DNA of 64,000 nt, taken from positions 186,001 to 250,000 of the forward strand of contig CBDDDI010000004.1 of NCBI GenBank assembly GCA_965226565.1, read 5' to 3'. Made by a program: the position numbers and the translations under genes. The notes under the pieces are model-generated. The model searched no databases, was not told the DNA's origin, and worked only from the letters and a program-made list of their open reading frames with translations. The DNA comes from SZUA-444 sp965226565. Its GTDB lineage: Bacteria > Bacillota > Clostridia > Oscillospirales > Ruminococcaceae. Shown one piece after another: positions 50,634 through 59,208 of this stretch (positions are counted from its first letter, which is position 1; every line of letters starts with the position of its first letter).

Positions 50634-51882
50634 TATATTTTCCTCCTAGCATTTTAAAATCTTCAAAAAAATCAGGATAAGATTTATTAACAGCTTCTGC
50701 ATTTTCAATAATTATCTCTTTTTCACAAATAATAGCCATTATTGTTGCCATCATAACAATTCTATGATCATTAAAAGAAGAAATTGTTACACCACCATTT
50801 GTTTTTTTCTTTCCAATTATAAAAAATCCATCATCTTTTGGAGTTATATCAGCTCCTATTTTTAAAAGAACATCAGAAACTGATTTAATACGATCACTCT
50901 CTTTTATTTTAAGCCTCTTAGCATTATAAATAATAGTCTCACCATCAGCAATAGCTCCAACTACTGATAAAATAGGAACTATATCAGGAATTAACGATCC
51001 ATCAATATGTATTCCATTAAGCTTATTATAAGAAACTCCAATTTCTTTTTTATTAACAAAAACATTTGCACCAAATTCTTTTAATATATCAACTATTTGC
51101 TTATCACCTTGCAAAGAATTTATATCCAAACCTTTTACAACAATGTTTGAAGAAATTGCTCCTGCACAAAGCCAAAATGCACTATTAGACCAATCTCCTT
51201 CTACTACTAATTTTTGATTTCTAGAAAAAGTTTGATTTCCTTTTATAAAATATCCATTTTGTATTTCTTCAATTTTAACACCAAATAATGATAATGTTTT
51301 TATTGTCATATCAACATAACCTTTAGATTGTAAAGGCGAAGTTATTATTATTTTACTATCTCCATCCAGCTTTGGTAATGCCATTAAAAGACCTGAAACA
51401 AACTGTGAACTCACATCTCCAGATAAATAAAATTCACCAGACTTAAGCTTACCTTTAACTGTTATAGGCAATTTATCTCCAACAAAATCACAACCATTTT
51501 GCTCCATTTGTTCACGCAAAGGTGATAAAGGTCTGTTAGGAAGCTTTCCTGTTCCAGTTACAAAATATTCACCACAAACAGCACTAACCACAGGTAACAA
51601 AAATCTTAATGTAGAGCCACATTCATAACAATCTAGCTTAGGATTTATAAAATATTTTTTTGGAGGAATAACAGTAAACACTTCTTTATTTTGAATAATT
51701 TCCACACCAATTTTTCTAAGACAATCAATAGTAACTTCAATATCTTTGCTTAATCTTGAAATTACAATTTTAACAGCAGAATTTGACAATGCAGCACAAA
51801 TCAAACATCTATGAGCATCTGATTTTGAAGGAATTGCGTTAATTATTCCACCTATTTTTGATGGCATTACTTTAATATTAAT
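50623..51882 (-). CDS. aroA: 3-phosphoshikimate 1-carboxyvinyltransferase (EPSP synthase)
   Basis: About 419 residues. It joins shikimate 3-phosphate and phosphoenolpyruvate. IPSKSDAHRCLICAAL, GSTLRFLLPV, and RLKIKESDRIKSVSDVL with FNDHRIVM are family signatures. The first in-frame ATG (51867) has no ribosome site and would give a protein starting five residues short of the family norm. A perfect GGAGG (51891-51895) lies 8 nt before an in-frame ATT at 51882, which gives INIKVMPSKIGGIINAIPSK, the expected N-terminus. I therefore call an AUU start; the ATG at 51867 is the alternative. Confidence 0.93.
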   Translation of the reverse strand: MNIKVMPSKIGGIINAIPSKSDAHRCLICAALSNSAVKIVISRLSKDIEVTIDCLRKIGVEIIQNKEVFTVIPPKKYFINPKLDCYECGSTLRFLLPVVSAVCGEYFVTGTGKLPNRPLSPLREQMEQNGCDFVGDKLPITVKGKLKSGEFYLSGDVSSQFVSGLLMALPKLDGDSKIIITSPLQSKGYVDMTIKTLSLFGVKIEEIQNGYFIKGNQTFSRNQKLVVEGDWSNSAFWLCAGAISSNIVVKGLDINSLQGDKQIVDILKEFGANVFVNKKEIGVSYNKLNGIHIDGSLIPDIVPILSVVGAIADGETIIYNAKRLKIKESDRIKSVSDVLLKIGADITPKDDGFFIIGKKKTNGGVTISSFNDHRIVMMATIMAIICEKEIIIENAEAVNKSYPDFFEDFKMLGGKYNVV

Positions 51883-51920
51883 AATAACTTCCTCCTTTTT
51901 TATTAGCTTAATCTATATTA

Positions 51921-52979
51921 TTAATTTATTCCATCAGCAATCCAATCTTTAAGTTCTGTCACTAAAATATTTTTTATATCACATGAACCAACTGATGTAG
52001 CAATTATAATTGACATAGTATCTCCAGATCTTTTTTTATCAGCTAATGCTGATTCTAGTAAATTTTCAACACTATATTTACATTGTGTTGAAAGTCCAAC
52101 ATTATTTGTAAGATCAACAAGTTTCTTAAAATCTTCTTCTGACAAAATGCCTCTTTTCACACAAGCTCTAGACATTATTACAGTACCTATAGCAACAGCT
52201 TGACCATGAGAAACCTTAAAATCAGAACATTTTTCAATAGCATGACCAATTGTATGACCAAGATTAAGTTTTTTTCTTTCTCCTAAATCATGTTCATCTT
52301 CTTCAACAATTCTAGCTTTTATTTCAACACATCTTGTTATAATTTTTTCAATATTATCTTTTATCTTTTTATTATCATATATTAATTCAAATAATCCTTT
52401 ATCAAAAGCCATAGCATATTTTATTGCTTCACCTATTCCATCAAGAAAATAACATTCATCAAGCGTATCCAAAGTTTTGTAATCACAAATCACTAAAACA
52501 GGTTGCCAAAAAGCTCCTACAAGATTTTTACCTGATTTTAAATTAACTGCAGTTTTACCTCCAACTGAGGAATCAATTGCAGAAAGAAATGTTGTTGGAA
52601 TTTGAACAAAATCTATTCCACGTAAATAAGTTGCTGCAACAAATCCAGCTAAATCTCCAACAACTCCTCCACCTAAAGCAACAATCAAATCAGTTCTTGT
52701 AAGATAATTTTCTGCCATAAATTCCAAAGCATCTGACATCACATTTATATTTTTTGATGCTTCACCATGTTTAAACTCAAAAACAACAACATCAAATCCA
52801 CTTTTCTTAAGCGAATCTAAAACAATTTTTCCATAAAGAGAATTAACAGTATCATCAGTAATAACACAGACTTTACATACTTTATGAACTTTTAAAATTT
52901 CTTCTCCACAAATAGAAAGAATATCACAACCTATTTTAACATTATACGGCTTATCAACATTAACTAAAACTCGATTCAT
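51921..52979 (-). CDS. aroB: 3-dehydroquinate synthase
   Basis: 352 residues, an NAD- and metal-dependent enzyme making 3-dehydroquinate from DAHP. VALGGGVVGDLAGFVAATYLRGIDFVQIPTTFLSAIDSSVGGKTAVN, DGIGEAIKYAM and LNLGHTIGHAIE hold the NAD, substrate and zinc ligands. It begins inside the tyrA stop (ATGA). It is the second shikimate step of the operon. Confidence 0.97.
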   Translation of the reverse strand: MNRVLVNVDKPYNVKIGCDILSICGEEILKVHKVCKVCVITDDTVNSLYGKIVLDSLKKSGFDVVVFEFKHGEASKNINVMSDALEFMAENYLTRTDLIVALGGGVVGDLAGFVAATYLRGIDFVQIPTTFLSAIDSSVGGKTAVNLKSGKNLVGAFWQPVLVICDYKTLDTLDECYFLDGIGEAIKYAMAFDKGLFELIYDNKKIKDNIEKIITRCVEIKARIVEEDEHDLGERKKLNLGHTIGHAIEKCSDFKVSHGQAVAIGTVIMSRACVKRGILSEEDFKKLVDLTNNVGLSTQCKYSVENLLESALADKKRSGDTMSIIIATSVGSCDIKNILVTELKDWIADGIN

Positions 52980-53818
52980 TCATCATCAGCCTCAGATCTT
53001 TCTTTATATTCTCTACCTTCTTTAAGAAGTCTACAAATATTTTTTTCATCACCATGAGAAATAGCTTCTCTATATTCACAAAGTCTTTCAATAATACCAT
53101 CAAGTTCAACAACAATATAATCTTTATTATCCATAAAAAGTTCTGTCCACATATGCTCATCAAGTTTTGCAACTCTAGTCATATCACGAAAACTTCCAGC
53201 AGAAAAACCTTTATGTTTTAATGCACATTCGGATTTAACATATGCGCTAGAAACAATATGAGCAAGTTGAGACGTATATGCAATCATTTTATCATGTTCT
53301 TGTGGAGTTGAAACTTGAATATGATTAAAACCAATTTCTCTTGATAACTTGCAAATTTTATCTACAATTTTTATATCCATTCCTTTATGAGGTGTTATAA
53401 TCATTGATGCACCTTCAAAAAGATTATATTTTGAACTTGCAAATCCACTTTTTTCAATACCAGCCATTGGATGTGCTCCAATAAAGTGAAGATTATTTTC
53501 TTTAGCTATTTTTTCACACATATAACAAACATTTGATTTAATTCCACATGTGTCAACTACAATCGTTCCTTCTTTAATAAGCGATGCATGCGATTTAAAC
53601 CATTTAATTGCCACACGAGGGTAAAGTGCCAAAATAATAATATCACAAGAAACTATCTCTTCATCAGTTGCTCTATCTTCAATTGCTTCAATAAGCTTAG
53701 CTCTTTTTACTGTTATATCCGAAATATCAATACCATATACTTTATGATTAGTTTTTACAGAAATCGCTTTTGCGATTGAACCTCCAATTAAACCAAGTCC
53801 AACAATTGCAATCTTCAT
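52976..53818 (-). CDS. tyrA: Prephenate dehydrogenase
   Basis: 280 residues. It makes 4-hydroxyphenylpyruvate for tyrosine. The N-terminal NAD-binding motif is IVGLGLIGGSIAKAI, and the domain core GAHPMAGIEKSGFASSKYNLFEGAS and SQLAHIVSSAYV hold the catalytic His and binding residues. There is no C-terminal ACT domain, unlike Bacillus TyrA, so feedback control may come only through other points. It overlaps both neighbours (TAATG with aroF, ATGA with aroB). Confidence 0.95.
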   Translation of the reverse strand: MKIAIVGLGLIGGSIAKAISVKTNHKVYGIDISDITVKRAKLIEAIEDRATDEEIVSCDIIILALYPRVAIKWFKSHASLIKEGTIVVDTCGIKSNVCYMCEKIAKENNLHFIGAHPMAGIEKSGFASSKYNLFEGASMIITPHKGMDIKIVDKICKLSREIGFNHIQVSTPQEHDKMIAYTSQLAHIVSSAYVKSECALKHKGFSAGSFRDMTRVAKLDEHMWTELFMDNKDYIVVELDGIIERLCEYREAISHGDEKNICRLLKEGREYKERSEADDE

Positions 53819-54840
53819 TATTTAATAATCTCCTTTATGTCAAATGAATGAGGTAAAATTTTGTCTACAGAATTCACAACGTCTTCGAATTGTTCTGGTG
53901 TTAATGATTGTGGACCATCACACAAAGCATGTGCTGGATCATTATGAACTTCAATCATCAATCCATCAGCTCCACAAGCTGCAGCAGCCATTGACATTGG
54001 CTTTACAAGTTTTGAAATACCACTAGCATGGCTTGGATCAACAATAATAGGAAGATGTGTCAAAGTCTTCATCAAAGGAATTGCAGATAAATCAAGAGTA
54101 TTTCTTGTTGCAGTTTCAAAAGTTCTTATTCCTCTTTCACAAAAAATAACTTTTTCATTTCCTCCAGCCATAATATATTCAGCGCTCATAAGCCATTCTT
54201 GCATTGTGCTTGCAAGTCCTCTTTTTAACAAAATTGTTTTATCAGTTTTTCCAACAGCTTTTAACAATTCAAAGTTTTGCATATTTCTTGCACCAATTTG
54301 AATAACATCAACATCTTCAAAATATTTTAAATGAGACAAATCCATAAGTTCTGTTACAATAGGAAGTCCTGTTTTCTTTTTAGCTTTTAAAAGAAGTTGT
54401 ATTCCTTTTTCGTGTAAACCTTGGAATGCATATGGAGAAGTTCTTGGTTTAAATGCACCTCCACGAAGAAGTTTTGCGCCTTTAGCCTTAACTTCTTTTG
54501 CAACACAAGTTAACTGTTCTTCTGATTCAACAGAACAAGGACCAGCAATAATTGGACAACTTCCATCTCCAAAAACAGCATCTCCAACAGTAATAATTGT
54601 ATTTTCAGGATTAAATTTTCTATTCACATTTTTATAAGGTTCTTGAATTCTCTTAACACTTTCAACTATATCAAGTGCATTAATCAAATCAATATCAACT
54701 ACTGAAGTATCTCCAATAAGTCCAACAATAGTTTGAGATGAACCTTCTGACATATGAATTTCAATTTCCATACTTTCAAGCCATGAAATCAAATTTTCAA
54801 GCTGTTTTTTCTCTGGGTTTTTCTTTAACACTACTACCAT
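53818..54840 (-). CDS. aroF: 3-deoxy-7-phosphoheptulonate (DAHP) synthase, type I-beta
   Basis: 340 residues. It joins PEP and erythrose 4-phosphate in the first step of the aromatic pathway. Residues 1-75 form a ferredoxin-like regulatory domain as in the Thermotoga enzyme, where it mediates Tyr/Phe inhibition. The catalytic barrel has AGPCSVESEEQL, LLRGGAFKPRTSPYAFQG, GARNMQNFELL, LKRGLASTMQEWLM and VDPSHASG. AGGAGG lies 7 nt before the ATG. It is the first enzyme gene after a leader peptide and terminator. Confidence 0.97.
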   Translation of the reverse strand: MVVVLKKNPEKKQLENLISWLESMEIEIHMSEGSSQTIVGLIGDTSVVDIDLINALDIVESVKRIQEPYKNVNRKFNPENTIITVGDAVFGDGSCPIIAGPCSVESEEQLTCVAKEVKAKGAKLLRGGAFKPRTSPYAFQGLHEKGIQLLLKAKKKTGLPIVTELMDLSHLKYFEDVDVIQIGARNMQNFELLKAVGKTDKTILLKRGLASTMQEWLMSAEYIMAGGNEKVIFCERGIRTFETATRNTLDLSAIPLMKTLTHLPIIVDPSHASGISKLVKPMSMAAAACGADGLMIEVHNDPAHALCDGPQSLTPEQFEDVVNSVDKILPHSFDIKEIIK

Positions 54841-54880
54841 TTCTATTTCCTCCTAAAATATATATTTAAATAATTAAAAA

Positions 54881-54918
54881 TTAAAAAGAGCCACGCAGTA
54901 TTTTCTGCGAAGCTCTTG
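54881..54918 (-). terminator. Leader terminator (attenuator) upstream of aroF
   Basis: Minus-strand stem: AAGAGC pairs with GCTCTT, a small internal loop, then CGCAG pairs with CTGCG around a 6-nt loop, followed by T5AAT5. It lies between the leader peptide stop (54957) and the aroF start (54840), so it would cut off the operon unless bypassed. Confidence 0.88.
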
Positions 54919-54956
54919 ATTATTTTTGATTATTAATTTATATTCATAAAGAATAT

Positions 54957-55076
54957 CTATACAATCATATCTAATCTTTTTGCAGTCAACGCAGAATAAA
55001 CCTTGCTAATAAAATAAAAAGCAAAGCTAAAAAAGTAAAATATGTTGTTAACTGTTTTCAAGATATTACTTGACAT
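54957..55076 (-). CDS. Phe/Tyr-rich leader peptide of the aromatic operon
   Basis: A 39-codon frame with a good AGGAG 9 nt before its ATG. Residues 13-22 read FYFFSFAFYF, that is eight aromatic residues in ten; in total six Phe and three Tyr. It is followed by a terminator in front of the aroF operon. This is the arrangement of classic amino-acid attenuators such as pheL, where ribosome stalling at Phe codons lets the polymerase pass. The C-terminal part (VYSALTAKRLDMIV) is unusual for a pure sensor and may have another role. It is too short to be found by normal gene calling. Confidence 0.82.
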   Translation of the reverse strand: MSSNILKTVNNIFYFFSFAFYFISKVYSALTAKRLDMIV

Positions 55077-55108
55077 GAAGTCATACTCCTTTATAAATAT
55101 TATGTATC

Positions 55109-55137
55109 ATAATATCATATAAATACATGATTGTAAA
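55109..55137 (-). promoter_or_regulatory. Promoter of the aromatic operon
   Basis: Minus-strand TTTACA (55132-55137), 17-nt spacer, TATTAT (55109-55114). The transcript would begin near 55102, leaving about 25 nt before the leader peptide. Confidence 0.75.
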
Positions 55138-55161
55138 TGTATATTTTTTACAAAATTAATT

Positions 55162-56298
55162 TTAAGACAATCTACTCATAAAATCTTCATAACCAAAAGA
55201 TTTTATAAGTTCTAAATTATTTTCACTATTATTTAAATATATGCTAGGAAGATTTATACCGTTAAAAGTATTAGTTTTGACCATTGAATATATAGCCATA
55301 TCACAAAAAACAAGTCTATCTCCAATTTTCAAAATCTCATCAAAAGTATAATCGCCAATAACATCTCCAGCCAAACAAGTTGTTGAACCTAAACGATATT
55401 TATATTTTTTATCATCATTTGAGCTAGCGTTAATTATTACAGGTGTATATGGCATTTCCAAAACATCTGGCATATGACAAGCAGCAGATATATCTAAAAT
55501 TGCAATATTCATACCATTTTCAAAAATATCCATTACTTCAGAAACTGCAAATCCAGCATTTAAAGCAATTGCTTCTCCAGGTTCTAAATAAACTTCAACA
55601 TTATATTTAGCTTTAAATTCTTTAATAATTCTTATTAACCTATCAACATCATAATCATTTCTTGTTATATGATGTCCACCACCAAAATTAATCCACTTCA
55701 TTTGCTTTATAACATCACCAAATTTTTGCTCAAAAGCAATAATAGTACTTTCAAGATCATCAGAATTCTGTTCACAAAGCGTATGAAAATGAAGTCCATC
55801 TATACCTTCTAAATCTTCTAAAATAAAATTCTCTTTAGTAATTCCAAGCCTTGAAAAAGGTGAGCATGGATCATAAATTGCATGATCTGATTGAGTAGAA
55901 AACTCAGGATTTATTCTTAATCCACAGCTTACATTAGCTTTAATAGATTTATCTTTATATTTATTCCATTGATTAATAGAATTAAATACAATATGATCAC
56001 ATATGTTTAAAACCTCATCAAATTCATCTTCTTTATATGCTGGAGAAAAGATATGATTTTCTTTTCTCATTTTTTCAAACCCAAGTTTTGCTTCAAAAAG
56101 CCCGCTTGCAGTTGCTCCATCTAAATATTTTGCAATTGTAGGATAAACTGAAAACATAGAAAAAGCTTTTTGTGCAAGAAGTATATGACATCCAGTTTCA
56201 TCTTTAACTTTTTTCAAAATCTCAAGATTTTTTATAATTAAATTTTCATCAACAACAAAACATGGAGTTTTAAGCTTATTTATATCAAAATTTATCAT
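55162..56298 (-). CDS. nspC: Carboxynorspermidine decarboxylase
   Basis: 378 residues, a fold-III PLP decarboxylase. The PLP lysine is in CHILLAQKAFSMFSVYP, and SPAYKEDEF, LRINPEFS, HFHTLCEQNSDDLE and NFGGGHHITRNDYD are typical of NspC. It removes CO2 from carboxynorspermidine or carboxyspermidine. It is the last gene of the polyamine operon, right after the carboxynorspermidine synthase gene with a 3-nt gap. No strong terminator is seen before the aro promoter. Confidence 0.93.
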   Translation of the reverse strand: MINFDINKLKTPCFVVDENLIIKNLEILKKVKDETGCHILLAQKAFSMFSVYPTIAKYLDGATASGLFEAKLGFEKMRKENHIFSPAYKEDEFDEVLNICDHIVFNSINQWNKYKDKSIKANVSCGLRINPEFSTQSDHAIYDPCSPFSRLGITKENFILEDLEGIDGLHFHTLCEQNSDDLESTIIAFEQKFGDVIKQMKWINFGGGHHITRNDYDVDRLIRIIKEFKAKYNVEVYLEPGEAIALNAGFAVSEVMDIFENGMNIAILDISAACHMPDVLEMPYTPVIINASSNDDKKYKYRLGSTTCLAGDVIGDYTFDEILKIGDRLVFCDMAIYSMVKTNTFNGINLPSIYLNNSENNLELIKSFGYEDFMSRLS

Positions 56299-56301
56299 TA
56301 A

Positions 56302-57504
56302 TTAGTCCACCATTTCAGGAGAAAAACTTTCTTGCCATGGAAGTCCCCATTTATTTAAAGCATCCATGAATGGATCTGGATCAAATTCTTCAATATTATG
56401 AACTCCTGCTTTGTCCCATTTTTTTGTCATAATAAGCATAGCGCCAATCATAGCTGGAACACCTGTTGTATATGAAACAGCTTGAGACTCAACTTCTTTA
56501 TAACATTTTTCATGATCACATACATTGTATAAATAATAAGTTTTTTCTTTTCCGTCTTTTTTACCTTTAAAAATACATCCTATATTTGTTTTTCCTTTTG
56601 TACGTGGACCTAAAGATGCTGGATCTGGTAAAACTGCTTTTAAAAATTGAAGTGGAACAATTTGTTTGCCTTCAAATTCGATTGGTTCAATTGATGTCAT
56701 TCCTACATTTTCAAGACATTTTAGATGTGTCAAATAACTTTGTCCAAATGTCATAAAGAATCTAATTCTTTTTATCCCTTTAATATTTAACGCAAGACTT
56801 TCTATTTCTTCATGATGAAGCAAATACATATCTTTTTCACCTAATTCAGGAAAATTGTAAACTCTTTTAATCTCCATTGGCTCAGTTTCAACCCAATCAC
56901 CATTTTCCCAATAGCTTCCTTTAGCAGATACTTCACGAATATTGATTTCTGGATTAAAATTAGTAGCAAAAGGATAACCATGATCACCAGCATTAGCATC
57001 AAGTATATCAATATATTCAATTTCATCAAACTGATGTTTTTGCGCATAAGCAGAAAATACAGAAGTTACTCCAGGATCAAATCCACTTCCTAATAAAGCT
57101 GTTATACCAGCTTTTTCAAACTTTTCTTTATAAGCCCATTGCCATTTATATTCAAATTTAGCAGTATCTAATGGTTCGTAATTAGCAGTATCAATATAAT
57201 GTGTTTTAGTTTCCAAACAAGCATCCATAATTGTTAAATCTTGATATGGAAGCGCTAAATTTAATACAACATCAGGATTAAATGAATTTATAAGCTCAAC
57301 TAATTCTTTAACATTATCTGCATCAACTTTTGCTGTGTGAATAATAGTTTTAGTTTTATCTTGAAGTTTTTCTTTTAAAGCATCACATTTTGATTTTGTT
57401 CTACTAGCAATCATAATCTCTTCAAACACTTCGCTATTTTGACAACATTTATGAATAGCAACTCCAGCTACTCCTCCACAACCAATTATTAAACATTTTC
57501 CCAT
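56302..57504 (-). CDS. Carboxynorspermidine synthase (saccharopine dehydrogenase-like)
   Basis: 400 residues. The NAD(P)-binding start is CLIIGCGGVAGVAIHKCC, and YIDTANYEP, GSGFDPGVTSVFSAYAQKH and YTTGVPAMIGAMLIM match the LYS1-like carboxynorspermidine/carboxyspermidine dehydrogenase (CANSDH/CASDH). It condenses aspartate semialdehyde with a diamine using NADPH, and NspC finishes the product. The adjacency to nspC supports this over lysine metabolism. Confidence 0.92.
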   Translation of the reverse strand: MGKCLIIGCGGVAGVAIHKCCQNSEVFEEIMIASRTKSKCDALKEKLQDKTKTIIHTAKVDADNVKELVELINSFNPDVVLNLALPYQDLTIMDACLETKTHYIDTANYEPLDTAKFEYKWQWAYKEKFEKAGITALLGSGFDPGVTSVFSAYAQKHQFDEIEYIDILDANAGDHGYPFATNFNPEINIREVSAKGSYWENGDWVETEPMEIKRVYNFPELGEKDMYLLHHEEIESLALNIKGIKRIRFFMTFGQSYLTHLKCLENVGMTSIEPIEFEGKQIVPLQFLKAVLPDPASLGPRTKGKTNIGCIFKGKKDGKEKTYYLYNVCDHEKCYKEVESQAVSYTTGVPAMIGAMLIMTKKWDKAGVHNIEEFDPDPFMDALNKWGLPWQESFSPEMVD

Positions 57505-57516
57505 AAAATAAACCTC

Positions 57517-58365
57517 CTAATATATTGAAAGAATAAGTTCTCTTATAATTTTACAAGCAACCGCAGTAGAAACTCCACTTTGATCATAAACAGGTGATAA
57601 CTCATTAACATCTGTTCCAACAATATTTAAATCACCTAAAGAAATAACAGCATTTAAAAGCTCCATAAAAAATATTCCACCAGCCTCAGGAGTTCCTGTT
57701 CCAGCAAAAATCGAAGGATCAAGAACATCAAGATCAAGAGTAAAATAGACAGGTTTACCTTTTAATTTCTGTATAACTTCATCAAGTCCATTTAAATTAA
57801 ACTTATTTATATAACAATTTTGATTTGCGAATTCAAATTCTGTTTTTTCACCACTTCTTATACCAAATTGAAAAATTCTATCTTTTCCAACCAAATCAAA
57901 ACAACGTCTCATAACAGTTGCATGAGAAAGCTTCTCACCTAAATAATCATCTCTAAGATCAGCGTGTGCATCAAAATGGATAATATGCAAATCTGGATAT
58001 TTTTTAACCATTTCTCTAACAGAACCTAAAGTAACAAGATGTTCTCCACCAATCATTAATGGGATTTTATCATCATTTAAAATTTGATTTGACATATTAG
58101 AAATAACATCAAGCACTTTCTCAGTGTTTCCAAAAGGAAATTCTAAATCACCAGCATCAAAAACATTTATATCTTCAAGATCCTTATTTTGATAAGGACT
58201 ATAAGTTTCTATACCAAAAGAATCACCTCTAATAGATTTTGATGCAAATCTTGTTCCTGGACGAAAACTTGTTGTTGAATCAAAAGGTGCTCCAAACAAA
58301 ACAATTTTCGATTCATTATATTCACAATTACAACCAATAAAGGTTTCAATATTTTTATTCAACAT
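57517..58365 (-). CDS. speB: Agmatinase-family ureohydrolase
   Basis: 282 residues with all manganese motifs: GGEHLVTLG, HFDAHADLRDD and LDLDVLDPSIFAGTGTPEAGG. It hydrolyses agmatine to putrescine and urea. In the context of SpeA and SpeE, an alternative substrate N1-aminopropylagmatine is possible (see finding). It overlaps the end of speE by 11 nt. Confidence 0.93.
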   Translation of the reverse strand: MLNKNIETFIGCNCEYNESKIVLFGAPFDSTTSFRPGTRFASKSIRGDSFGIETYSPYQNKDLEDINVFDAGDLEFPFGNTEKVLDVISNMSNQILNDDKIPLMIGGEHLVTLGSVREMVKKYPDLHIIHFDAHADLRDDYLGEKLSHATVMRRCFDLVGKDRIFQFGIRSGEKTEFEFANQNCYINKFNLNGLDEVIQKLKGKPVYFTLDLDVLDPSIFAGTGTPEAGGIFFMELLNAVISLGDLNIVGTDVNELSPVYDQSGVSTAVACKIIRELILSIY

Positions 58366-59206
58366 CTTTCAAAAGCTCCTCAACATAATTAGGAAGATAA
58401 AATGCTCCCATGTGTAAATTTGTATTATAATATTTAGTTTTCAAATTAAGCTGATCCCATTCTCTAGCTTTCAAATCTCCTATAGGATGATAAAGCTTTG
58501 AAGCAAATCCAAATAACCAATGTCCAGAAGGATAAGTTGGAATATGAGCTTGATAAACTCTTGAAATTTTAAAACTTTCCACAATTCTTTTATGTGCTCT
58601 TTGCATAGCAAGTGCATCATTTTCATAAAAAGGACTTTCATGTTGATTAACCATAATTCCATCTTCTTTTAAAGCTTTATAACAATTACCATAAAACTCT
58701 TTTGTAAAAAGACCTTCGCCAGGACCAAATGGATCAGTAGAATCAACAATTATTAAATCATACATGTCTTCACATTTTCTAACATATTTCAAACCATCTT
58801 GAAAAATCAAATTTACTCTTTTATCATCAAATTTAGCAGCAGTAACAGGCAAATATTTCTTGCAAACTTCAACAACCATCTCATCAATTTCTACAACATC
58901 AATATTTTCTACAGTGTCGTATCTAGTAAGTTCTCTAATAACTCCACCATCACCAGCACCAATAATAAGCACATCTTTAACATTAGGATGAACAGCCATA
59001 GGAACATGAGTAATCATTTCATGATAAATAAACTCATCTTTTTCAGTAAGCATCATATATCCATCAAGAGTTAAAAACTTTCCAAAATCTTTAGATTCAA
59101 AAACATCAATTCTTTGAAACTCACTTTGAGCTGAATAAAGCTGTTTATCAACTTTAATAGAAAATTGACAATTTTTAGTGTGTTTTTCACTAAACCACAA
59201 TTCCAT
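58355..59206 (-). CDS. speE: Spermidine synthase (aminopropyltransferase)
   Basis: 283 residues. FLTLDGYMMLTEKDEFIYHEMITHVPM, the dcSAM-binding GAGDGGVIRELTRYD and the catalytic Asp in IIVDSTDPFGPGEGLF are intact. It moves the aminopropyl group of decarboxylated SAM to putrescine or a related amine. I chose the ATG at 59206 because GGAG lies 8 nt before it. It starts right after speA. Confidence 0.95.
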   Translation of the reverse strand: MELWFSEKHTKNCQFSIKVDKQLYSAQSEFQRIDVFESKDFGKFLTLDGYMMLTEKDEFIYHEMITHVPMAVHPNVKDVLIIGAGDGGVIRELTRYDTVENIDVVEIDEMVVEVCKKYLPVTAAKFDDKRVNLIFQDGLKYVRKCEDMYDLIIVDSTDPFGPGEGLFTKEFYGNCYKALKEDGIMVNQHESPFYENDALAMQRAHKRIVESFKISRVYQAHIPTYPSGHWLFGFASKLYHPIGDLKAREWDQLNLKTKYYNTNLHMGAFYLPNYVEELLKDVE

Positions 59207-59208
59207 TT

